Source: Dehalococcoidia bacterium
GTDB lineage: Bacteria; Chloroflexota; Dehalococcoidia; GIF9; UBA5629
Assembly (NCBI GenBank): GCA_016930155.1
Contig: JAFGHL010000016.1
Span: 1-35,090 of the forward strand
Reading direction: 5' to 3'
Length of the DNA: 35,090 nt
Shown here: positions 1 through 7,167 of the stretch, one piece after another
Position numbering within the stretch: position 1 is the stretch's first letter
Layout of the letters: each line of letters opens with the position of its first letter
Notes under the pieces: generated by a model
Told to the model about the DNA's origin: nothing
The model's input: the letters and a program-made list of their open reading frames with translations, nothing else
The model's database searches: none
Program-made: the position numbers and the translations under genes

Positions 1-2702
1 CCGAAGGACTCCCAGGCCTCGATCTCAAACACCATATTTTTCTCAAACGGCCTGTCCAGCACCTGCAGTGGACCGAAGAGGTGCTGCTCCTCGCATTCCA
101 GCCCGATGCTGTGGCCGATAGCCATGGTCAATCCCTCTGGCTTCAATTTTTTATAGAAAGTATCGGCCTCCGTGTTTAGCTGTTTAATATTCACACCGGG
201 TTTGACGTTTTTTTCGTAATACTCCTGCAGCACTATGAGGCGATCGATAATCTCCTTCGCTTCCGAGGGAACAGCTCCGATGACAGCGTGACGGTTAACG
301 TCGGAGACGTATCCTTTATAAACCGCGCCAAAATCGAAGCGGCAGATATCACCCTTTCTAACCACTGTGCCGATGCCCGGCGCCTCGGGATCCGATTCAC
401 CTATGCTGTGCGTCAGATGGTCCCATCCCTCGGCGCCCTCCTCAATAATTGTTTTGCGCGCCAGCAACAGAAAATCATTATCCGTCATGCCTTCCCTCAT
501 AGTTTTGATGCAGGCGGAGACAGCCTTCTCTGTGATCTGGGTAGCCTTTTCAATCAGGTTGATCTCCTCGTCGCTCTTGATCAAACGCATCTCCAGGAGG
601 ACATCGTCCGCCGTGACTATTTCTGCAGCGGGATTTTTCTGGACCAGATGGTCAAGCAAATACTTGGGAGCATACGACTCAACTCCGACGCGTTTGCCTT
701 CCAGCCCCCATTTCTTAATCTTAGACATGACGGCACGCGCGGTCTCTTTCTGCCCGATAGTACCCTTGTGATCCGCTATCCATGAGAACTTGTCCACGCT
801 TTGAAAAAGGTCCCAGTTAAACAGCGCAGAACCGCCGTCGCTGTTGACAACCACGACATTGGGATACTGGTTGCTCAGTGCAAATAAAATGGGATTGGGA
901 CTGGCGTGCAGTACTGGCATACCACTGGTATAAAAAACATTGACGGGAGAGGTGACAATCATCATTTCCAGGTTATACCTGTGTAGTACCTGCTCCATCC
1001 TATTCTTGTTGAAACCAACCGCTTTCACCCGTTTCACCTCCGGCAAGTTCTTATTAATAGGGATATGCTCTGCAAGTTTATGTAAAATACTCTCGGTCCC
1101 GGCCTTCTTCTCGACTGCGGCCAGGTCCGAGCGGGTAACGGCTTTTCCGGTCTGGGCAGACAGATATCCCATCAGCACCGCAGTAATCGCGCTCTTAGCA
1201 TGTTCAGGAGCAAATTCCGGCTCCCTGTTCTCCAATATGCATTGCGCGAAATATTCATCCTCGCAGCGCATGGATATGTTGTAATACGAAGGGAATGGGC
1301 CGTGCTCGATATCGGGCTCGTACCACTGGTTTTTATTCTCCCCCATAGCCTCATGGCTGGAATAGATACGCACTGCCTTATCCCACATGTGATTTTCAAG
1401 TATTGTGCCTTTGCTACCGTATATCTCCAGGCTGTTGAAAGCAGGCGTAACCTGTGTGAAGCTCACAACCACTTCACCCATGACACCATTGCGGAAGCGG
1501 ACCAATGCCATGGCATTATCCTCCGCTTTCTCGGGCAAATTGGTAGCCTGTTTGGAAAGCGTCACGTATACGGATTCCACCTGATCGTCAAGGATCCATT
1601 CCAGGGTGGCGAACTTATGCGCCCCCATATCCATGAAGGACCCTCCACCCGATTTAATCGGGTCTCCTTTCCATGAATTAGGTTGGGTCATGCCCTCTAT
1701 CTCGCTGACCCCCTCGTAGGCTCGCACCAGATGGACATCACCGATAAGCCCCTGTTTAATGGCATCGTGAATATACTGATGCGCCGGCAAAAAGCGATGG
1801 TTTTCGGCGATCATAAATTTTACTCCAGCATCTTTTGCCGCCTTAATCATGCGGTCGCAATCTTCAGTCGTTGTGGCCATAGGCTTTTCGCATAGAATAT
1901 GCTTGCCCGCAGCGGCTGCCCGCGCTACGAGGTCGGCATGATGGATGTGAGGCACCATAATCAGCACTGCATCGATGTCACTTTCGAGGAATTTGTCAAG
2001 GTCGCTGAAAGCCTGCATCTTATTGGCCCTGTACCTTCTTGCCACTTTTTCCGCATGCTTCTGGTTCTTATCATATACCGCCACAAACTTAAGATTGGGT
2101 GAATCCTCACAGGCCGACCTGTGGAAATCCCAGACCGATCCCGCTCCGATGATGCCGAACTTAACATATTTGCCCTTGGTATCCTTGCCCGACTTGCGCT
2201 GGGAGGCTGTTTTCTTTTGAGATGCTTCGGCAGTGCCGCCTCCTGGTGCAGGCACCTGCCCGGGCTCCATATCCAGATCCTCCCGTATCAGATCGACCAG
2301 AGTGCGAAACTTGATCGCATCGGGCAGGCTACCATCCACCTTCAAGTCACCATTCATATATGCCACGGTGGCATCAACCTGGCCCGTAAAAACGCCGGCG
2401 CCCAGCACAGCGTCCATCTCCAGAATTATATCGGGAGCCTCAATATCCCCCTCGCCCATCTCGAAGCTTCCCCCCTGGATGCTCAACCAAAAAGCGGGAT
2501 AATTCAATAGCCTGAATTGGAACTTGCGGTTGAATCCCCTCACCTCGTCTTTGGTTTCGTCGCAGCTGTTGGCAACCTGCGTGAAAAGCGTTAAGAAATC
2601 CCGAAGGTCCTTTAATCCGAAGGTTCCACCTTCAACCTTCTCCAGCATCCGCTGCTTCAGACCTTCATCAATAGGTTGTTTGCTATCTATCTTCCATCCC
2701 AT
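1..2702 (-). CDS. SCP2-like / Gfo-Idh-MocA oxidoreductase / M24 metallopeptidase fusion protein (partial, runs off left edge)
   Basis: I read this frame codon by codon from ATG at 2702 to the window edge and found 900 codons without a stop, so the C-terminus lies outside. Residues 1-148 resemble an SCP2 sterol/lipid-binding domain (acidic beta strands, then a GDLKVDGSLPDAIKF-type end). Residues 149-180 are a Gly/Pro/Lys-rich linker. Residues 181-530 form a Gfo/Idh/MocA dehydrogenase, with the GIIGAGSVWDFH nucleotide loop, E272-K273-P274 and a GGG...D358...H362 active-site stretch. Residues 562-900 form a creatinase-type N domain plus M24 catalytic domain. Four of the five usual metal ligands are visible: D790 (FDFG), D801 (SDVNR), H864 (GHSIG) and E895 (FEIEAWE); the fifth would lie past the edge. 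AAAGGAGGG lies about 15 bases before the ATG. The three activities are normally separate proteins. The substrate is unknown. Confidence 0.85.
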   Translation of the reverse strand, partial: MGWKIDSKQPIDEGLKQRMLEKVEGGTFGLKDLRDFLTLFTQVANSCDETKDEVRGFNRKFQFRLLNYPAFWLSIQGGSFEMGEGDIEAPDIILEMDAVLGAGVFTGQVDATVAYMNGDLKVDGSLPDAIKFRTLVDLIREDLDMEPGQVPAPGGGTAEASQKKTASQRKSGKDTKGKYVKFGIIGAGSVWDFHRSACEDSPNLKFVAVYDKNQKHAEKVARRYRANKMQAFSDLDKFLESDIDAVLIMVPHIHHADLVARAAAAGKHILCEKPMATTTEDCDRMIKAAKDAGVKFMIAENHRFLPAHQYIHDAIKQGLIGDVHLVRAYEGVSEIEGMTQPNSWKGDPIKSGGGSFMDMGAHKFATLEWILDDQVESVYVTLSKQATNLPEKAEDNAMALVRFRNGVMGEVVVSFTQVTPAFNSLEIYGSKGTILENHMWDKAVRIYSSHEAMGENKNQWYEPDIEHGPFPSYYNISMRCEDEYFAQCILENREPEFAPEHAKSAITAVLMGYLSAQTGKAVTRSDLAAVEKKAGTESILHKLAEHIPINKNLPEVKRVKAVGFNKNRMEQVLHRYNLEMMIVTSPVNVFYTSGMPVLHASPNPILFALSNQYPNVVVVNSDGGSALFNWDLFQSVDKFSWIADHKGTIGQKETARAVMSKIKKWGLEGKRVGVESYAPKYLLDHLVQKNPAAEIVTADDVLLEMRLIKSDEEINLIEKATQITEKAVSACIKTMREGMTDNDFLLLARKTIIEEGAEGWDHLTHSIGESDPEAPGIGTVVRKGDICRFDFGAVYKGYVSDVNRHAVIGAVPSEAKEIIDRLIVLQEYYEKNVKPGVNIKQLNTEADTFYKKLKPEGLTMAIGHSIGLECEEQHLFGPLQVLDRPFEKNMVFEIEAWESF

Positions 2703-2751
2703 GGTACTCTGCCAAAGCCCTCCTTTATGTTAATCGATCGCTTATAAACAG

Positions 2752-2779
2752 ATCATAATGATAATTTTGTCACGTCCAA
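2752..2779 (-). promoter_or_regulatory. candidate sigma-70 promoter of the fusion gene
   Basis: On the minus strand TTGGAC (2779-2774) is followed after 16 bases by TATGAT (2757-2752). Transcription would start near 2745, about 43 bases before the ATG at 2702. The call rests on hexamer match and position only. Confidence 0.4.
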
Positions 2780-2797
2780 TATAACATAGCACGATAT

Positions 2798-2816
2798 ATT
2801 CTATTCAAGATAGAAT
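2798..2816. repeat. 7-bp inverted repeat upstream of the fusion gene
   Basis: ATTCTAT and ATAGAAT are separated by TCAAG. The repeat lies about 20 bases upstream of the candidate -35 of the fusion gene. It could be a regulator site or a weak hairpin. It has no T-run and is AT-rich, so it may be chance. Confidence 0.3.
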
Positions 2817-3079
2817 CTCCTGTCGAAAACATACCTGGACCAATATTGACACAAAAGCCAGATATTCATTCATGACTAATACGGCCCAGCTGTTTAAAAA
2901 TTGATTTAAAATACTGACTACCAGTCGAATTAGTACAGATGATCACCAATTTAGCGTCCGCATATGTCCGTTAGCTTTCAACGAGATATGGTGTTCGATC
3001 CGGTAATAATCACATCGCCCCATTTAGACCGGAGGCCCGATCAAACTCAAGATTCTGCATAGTAGTGAAAACCTCTGTC

Positions 3080-3105
3080 GGTTATCCGTGATTAATCATA
3101 TAACC
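3080..3105. repeat. nested palindrome at the 3' end of the URO-D gene
   Basis: GGTTAT and ATAACC flank a perfect 10-bp palindrome, TGATTAATCA. The structure overlaps the TAA stop of the URO-D family gene. It could form a weak transcription-ending or mRNA-end hairpin, but there is no T-run after it. Confidence 0.3.
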
Positions 3106-4285
3106 CCGCTTGAATTTCCTTCACTGTTTTAAGTATTTCCCTCATGTTCTCCACCGGCATGGTAGGCTGAAACATGTGTGTCACGCCGAGTATATGTCTA
3201 CCGTGAATTTTTCCGATACGGTAACTCTGCAGGATACTTTCCCTTATTTCCTGTGGGCTCATTTGCTCACCAAGTTGCGTATCTATTCCGGTAATGAATG
3301 CCAGTCTATCTCCATACTTCTCATAAGCCGATTGAAAATCATTACCTGCCTTGGGCTGAAATGCCTGCAAGGCATCAAGCTCTGCTTCCACATAATAATC
3401 GAGGAAGGGAGTTTGGAATCCACAGGAATGCAGGATAGCAATCGCACCGGCATCATGAATAGCCGCTATAATGCGCTTGAGATGCGGGTAAGTGAACTCC
3501 TTCCACATCTGCATCGATATCAATGGACGACCTGTATAACCATAGTCGTCATAGATAAATATCATATCAGCGCCATTCTTCACGCAGCAGCGGGCCAGAT
3601 CTATCGACCAATCACCGAAGCGCTGCATGAACTGCTTGACCTCAACCGGATTATCATATAACGCCATCATGAAAGGAGCCATACTCCAAATCTGAGTGCT
3701 GAATAGATCTTGTACTCCGAAGCCTTCCATCATGATACTTGCTCCGGGGTAAGCTTTCCTCACCTTTCTTAACGCACTGAAGCATTTATCATCGGTAAAG
3801 TCTGGAAACCTGTAGTCCTTTAAATCTGTGGCCGTCTTGATAGCAGGTTTCTCGATGTCCCAATATATCCCACCCCCCAATCCTCTGACGCTGCCAAAAG
3901 CGTCCAAAACCTTGAGCTGACCATTCTCGAAGTAAATACGCTTGACAGTATAACCAGTGCCTACAATTTGAAACGATATATCGGCCCCCAATTCCAGTAC
4001 GTATATATGATTCCCGTAATCATTGAGAAAGTAAGGCAATGCCCTCCATATATTCGGCGCATTGAACTCACCGCCTCTGTGGTATTTTCTCCACAGGAAA
4101 TGCGCCAGGAAGTTCCAGTAGATATTATGGCCCGGCTGTATCTCCGTCATCATGCGGCACACTGTGTGTGGGTTAAACCAGTACATTACAGGTACACGAT
4201 CAACGGGCAAACCTTTGATCGCAGCATGTACACGTTCCTTGGAAGTCATCAGCCCCTTGGGCATATTAACGCGCTCAATCCTCAC
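3092..4285 (-). CDS. uroporphyrinogen decarboxylase (URO-D) family protein, probable corrinoid methyltransferase component
   Basis: This 397-residue protein has the URO-D fold pattern: a SKERVHAAIKG start, an IYDDYGYTGRPLIS strand (D246-D247) and LHSCG (H286, C288). Relatives such as the MtaA/MtbA/CmuA proteins move methyl groups between a corrinoid protein and a thiol or folate using zinc held by HxC and a later Cys. Here the third ligand position reads VTH (H370) instead of Cys, so the zinc set may be His-Cys-His. The start is GTG at 4285, with AGGAGG eight bases upstream. It sits downstream of a corrinoid protein gene and a GPH symporter gene on the same strand. A true uroporphyrinogen decarboxylase is unlikely because the protein is longer than HemE and no haem genes are nearby. 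Confidence 0.75.
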   Translation of the reverse strand: MRIERVNMPKGLMTSKERVHAAIKGLPVDRVPVMYWFNPHTVCRMMTEIQPGHNIYWNFLAHFLWRKYHRGGEFNAPNIWRALPYFLNDYGNHIYVLELGADISFQIVGTGYTVKRIYFENGQLKVLDAFGSVRGLGGGIYWDIEKPAIKTATDLKDYRFPDFTDDKCFSALRKVRKAYPGASIMMEGFGVQDLFSTQIWSMAPFMMALYDNPVEVKQFMQRFGDWSIDLARCCVKNGADMIFIYDDYGYTGRPLISMQMWKEFTYPHLKRIIAAIHDAGAIAILHSCGFQTPFLDYYVEAELDALQAFQPKAGNDFQSAYEKYGDRLAFITGIDTQLGEQMSPQEIRESILQSYRIGKIHGRHILGVTHMFQPTMPVENMREILKTVKEIQAGLYD

Positions 4286-4387
4286 TGTATTTTCCTCCTC
4301 TGCCGATTATTATATTTCACGCGAAATTCTATCCATCAACTATAGCAGCTCCACGCCAACGCATTTTTATCCAGGCCTCATAATTAA

Positions 4388-5743
4388 TTATGAAATGGCA
4401 TGTTTTGTTTCGAGATCGCTGCGTATCTGCTTATGCAAAGTTTCATCAAGCTTATACCATTGCATGACTATTGCGCCAAGCACGCACAGGATGAATGGCA
4501 TTACAGTCAACAACAAACGTATCGCCATTAGAGAACCTTCCGACTGTTGAACATTTGGTATATACCCTGAATACTCTAAAGCAAATCCAACGATTAATCC
4601 CGATATCGAGCCCGCCGCTTTTATTGTGAAATTATATAGCCCGTATTGAAAACCTTCGCAACGGGACCCGGTTTTCCACTGGCCATAATCGACTGTGTCG
4701 GGTGTATTGGATAAAAAGCTCAGGGACAATCCGCAAAAGAAGAACCCTGCAAGTATAAATAAGGGAAGCAGAAATAGTATATTGGGCTCCGAGTTAAAAA
4801 AATTAGCGAGTAGCGTCAGACCAAATCCGATAAAACCTATTTGATAGACCAATTTCTTGCCTATTTTTTTGGAGATTATCACCCACAAAGGCATCGAAAC
4901 TGCGGCAACGGCAAACAGGCAAATAAATGCGATGGGTATAAATGATTCAAACGGTACACAGTATTTAAAAAAATAATTCATAACCATGACGACCATGGTA
5001 AAAATGGTAAACTCTATGCAGACCACGGCTATCAATATCAAGTATGGTTTGTTTTGCTTGATCAAACCGAAGCCTTCCTTGAATTTATAGCGGTGCTCAG
5101 CCGATACCGTATGCTTTTCGCGGCTTACCAGACCTGTAATAATCCATATTACAGCTACTATGATTCCAATTATTATGGCCAGCTTTGAAAACCCCGACGC
5201 TTGGTTTGCGCCATCTGAAAATAAGTTCACCAGCGGCAAAAAGGCCCCGCCTAACAATAACAAAGTAACCATACCGAAGATTTTAGAATACGCCATAATC
5301 TTCGTTCGTTCATGTGTGTCCATAGTCATGTTCGGAACCATAGAAAAATAGGGCATGGTGGTAAAGCTTTGGAGAGTCCAGGCAAGCAGCGCGATAACGG
5401 TAAAATAAATCTCCTTGCCAATCACAGAGAAATCGGGAACCTGGAAAAGCAGGCTAAAAGAGATGCCCAATGGTATTGCTCCAATCAATATTAACATCCT
5501 TTTACTGCGCACAAAATCACTGAGATAGCCCATAAAGAAATCAGCGAAGGCATCCCATGCTCTGGGAATCGCCATTATGAGTCCGCCGACAGCGGGGCTG
5601 ATAAGCGCCACGTCGGTCAAGAAATACATAAGATAGAAACTGATCGAACTATATACTACCTCACCTGCCATTCCACCTATACCATAACTCAATTTTCCAG
5701 AGAACGATACCTCCTCTTTCACTATATCCGCAGTCTTTTTCAT
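4388..5743 (-). CDS. GPH family (MelB-like) cation symporter
   Basis: This 451-residue protein has about 12 hydrophobic segments. It opens with the GPH pattern LSYGIGGMAGEVVYSSISFYL and continues with AWDAFADFFMGYLSD, the usual loop after helix 2. Members of the glycoside-pentoside-hexuronide:cation symporter family import sugars, glycosides or uronates with H+ or Na+. AGGAGGA precedes the ATG. It lies between the corrinoid gene and the URO-D gene, all in one orientation, so it may import the methylated or glycosidic substrate whose methyl group these proteins process. The substrate cannot be told from sequence. Confidence 0.85.
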   Translation of the reverse strand: MKKTADIVKEEVSFSGKLSYGIGGMAGEVVYSSISFYLMYFLTDVALISPAVGGLIMAIPRAWDAFADFFMGYLSDFVRSKRMLILIGAIPLGISFSLLFQVPDFSVIGKEIYFTVIALLAWTLQSFTTMPYFSMVPNMTMDTHERTKIMAYSKIFGMVTLLLLGGAFLPLVNLFSDGANQASGFSKLAIIIGIIVAVIWIITGLVSREKHTVSAEHRYKFKEGFGLIKQNKPYLILIAVVCIEFTIFTMVVMVMNYFFKYCVPFESFIPIAFICLFAVAAVSMPLWVIISKKIGKKLVYQIGFIGFGLTLLANFFNSEPNILFLLPLFILAGFFFCGLSLSFLSNTPDTVDYGQWKTGSRCEGFQYGLYNFTIKAAGSISGLIVGFALEYSGYIPNVQQSEGSLMAIRLLLTVMPFILCVLGAIVMQWYKLDETLHKQIRSDLETKHAIS

Positions 5744-5846
5744 AACAACATCCTCCTACATAATCAAAAGGGCCGCATCCAGCCGCCCAGGAAGCGACCA
5801 ACCGAATCTCCAACTAGTGAAATGTATATGGCAACAGCGTAAATTG

Positions 5847-5868
5847 ACTGATCTGTCACTGATCCGTC
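5847..5868. repeat. tandem 11-bp direct repeat upstream of the symporter gene
   Basis: ACTGATCTGTC and ACTGATCCGTC follow each other directly with one mismatch, in the 127-bp gap between the corrinoid and symporter genes. One helical turn per repeat would suit a regulator binding as a direct-repeat dimer. It could also be chance. Confidence 0.3.
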
Positions 5869-5870
5869 AT

Positions 5871-5982
5871 TTATCCATACGTGTGATTGCAAAAGGCCAG
5901 TGCCGCCTCAGCCGCCGAGACGGCATCCGGCTCATAGCAGTCAGCGCCGATTGCAGAACAAAATTCAGGTGTAATAGGAGCA
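5871..5982 (-). pseudogene. out-of-frame C-terminal tail of the corrinoid protein gene
   Basis: In the frame one base off from the upstream gene, the minus strand reads APITPEF, CSAIGADCYEPD, AVSAAEAALAF, NHTYG and TAA at 5873-5871. This is the family-typical last helix-strand-helix of the B12 domain, which closes over the nucleotide tail of the cofactor. Its conservation implies that the shift is very recent or is a base error. Confidence 0.75.
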
Positions 5983-6516
5983 GCCGCCCACCATAATTTT
6001 CACATTCTCACGTTTGTTATTGGCAGCAAAGATTTTAACGACGTTTTTCATTTCATTCATCGTGGTTGTCAGCATGGCTGAAAGGCAAACGATATCCGCA
6101 TGATTTTCCTGTGCAGCCTCATAAAATTTCTGCGGGGGTACATCCACACCAAGGTCAATCACTGTCATGCCCTTGCTTTCCAGCATCATCTTGACAAGAT
6201 TTTTCCCTATGTCATGTAAATCTCCCTTGATAGTCCCAATAACGGCGGTACCCCTGGAAGCAATTCCTGCCGCAATCAGGTGAGGTTTGAGCATTTCGAT
6301 ACCTTCATTCATAGCGCGGGCGGAAATTAAGACCTCCGGAATAAATACCTCGTCGTTTTTAAATTTCTCGCCTATTATGTCCATTCCGGCCATAAGCCCT
6401 TCGTTCAGGACTTTCTCGGGTGCAATGCCTTCACCCAATGCCTGCTGAACCAATGCTTTAACCTGTGAAGCCCGTCCTTGCTGAAGTAACTCACTTATAT
6501 TTGTTAAAATGCTCAT
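5965..6516 (-). CDS. corrinoid (B12-binding) methyl carrier protein, C-terminus cut by a frameshift
   Basis: The 183-residue frame has the usual two domains of MtaC/MtbC-type carrier proteins: a helical cap (residues 1-88) and a B12-binding Rossmann domain with GDLHDIG (D99, H101, G104), where His101 is the lower cobalt ligand. It also has the SAMLTTTM loop and a MVGG strand. After MVGG the frame gives CSYYT and a stop, whereas this family continues with GAPIT/GAPVT and about 35 more residues. Dropping one base (A at 5982, plus strand) restores GAPITPEFCSAIGADCYEPD and a normal end at 5871, for about 214 residues. The start follows AAGGCGGG. It is presumed to carry the methyl group for the URO-D family methyltransferase encoded downstream. 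Confidence 0.85.
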   Translation of the reverse strand: MSILTNISELLQQGRASQVKALVQQALGEGIAPEKVLNEGLMAGMDIIGEKFKNDEVFIPEVLISARAMNEGIEMLKPHLIAAGIASRGTAVIGTIKGDLHDIGKNLVKMMLESKGMTVIDLGVDVPPQKFYEAAQENHADIVCLSAMLTTTMNEMKNVVKIFAANNKRENVKIMVGGCSYYT

Positions 6517-6644
6517 GATAATCCCGCCTTACCAACTCATTCATCATATTCCAAAAGCATTGCTAAATATATAAATTTTTTTTGTCTTTTATAATTTTCT
6601 TTTGATATTCTGGTCTGTAATAGTGCATATTTTATCGGTCAAGG

Positions 6645-7095
6645 CATCCTGTCTTCATAAGCGAATATTGCAAGACAGTTATAAAGGCGGGGGTCAACGT
6701 CGTAATTATGATGGAACCGCTTCTGGTCTGTTTTCTTCTTCATTTAAGGACAGGTTTTTATCGCAGTGTATTAAGAAGATTGTAGAAGCCGTTCAGGATC
6801 AGGATTTTATCAAAATTTGCACTAACTGCGGGAATTCCATTATTAGAAAAGTGGTAGACTCAATCCTTTTAACAGGTGCTTCAGTCTATCGCTTCGGCAA
6901 CGCCGGCAAAAGAGGCGAGCTGATGAATAATATCCCATTTCACACCACAGCAATGGGAAATGTTGATCCGGCAGGACAATTCCGCAATGGAACCTCCTGA
7001 ATTCGTGCGCCAGGCTACTCTGGCATATTGAATAATTGCAGCAGATAGACCAATTTTGTTATTTTTCGGGCTATGATATTCCCCATATTGAACAT
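6645..7095 (+). pseudogene. decayed URO-D family methyltransferase gene (C-terminal half)
   Basis: Stretches of a URO-D methyltransferase can be followed across three frames. They are YCKTVIKAGVNVVIMMEP (6681-6719 at its end), then after a shift ASGLFSSSFKDRF and IKKIVEAVQDQDFIKI, then NCGNSIIRKVVDSI and MGNVDPAGQFRNG (6956-6991). After another shift comes PEFVRQATL, then LNNCSR, a stop and TNFVIF, then a further shift to SGYDIPH. The zinc motif HNC has become TNC (6821-6829), and the N-terminal half is missing. The longest intact frame (6602-7000) is a chance mosaic and not a gene. The strand is opposite to the adjacent corrinoid gene, so the two were once divergent. Confidence 0.75.
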
Positions 7096-7167
7096 GAAAT
7101 CAATCGACCGTCACCGATCAATACGAGCAACATCTGTCCTGATACCGGCTGGAAAATGGCCGTACCT

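Larger units (their letters stand above)
2703..3091. other. 389-bp intergenic region
   Basis: No coding frame with recognisable similarity was seen on either strand. The region holds the candidate promoter and the 7-bp inverted repeat, listed separately, and the ribosome-binding site of the fusion gene. The middle (2830-3060) shows nothing I can name. Confidence 0.5.

Noticed and set aside
288-785. Plus-strand open frame of 165 codons near the left edge
   Set aside because: It is antisense to the M24 part of the minus-strand fusion gene, which shows clear motifs. The plus-strand translation matches nothing.
6602-7000. Plus-strand 132-codon frame containing CTNCG
   Set aside because: Its C-terminal part is a degraded URO-D sequence that changes frame on both sides, and its first ~35 codons are noise. 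It was recorded as a pseudogene, not as a zinc protein.
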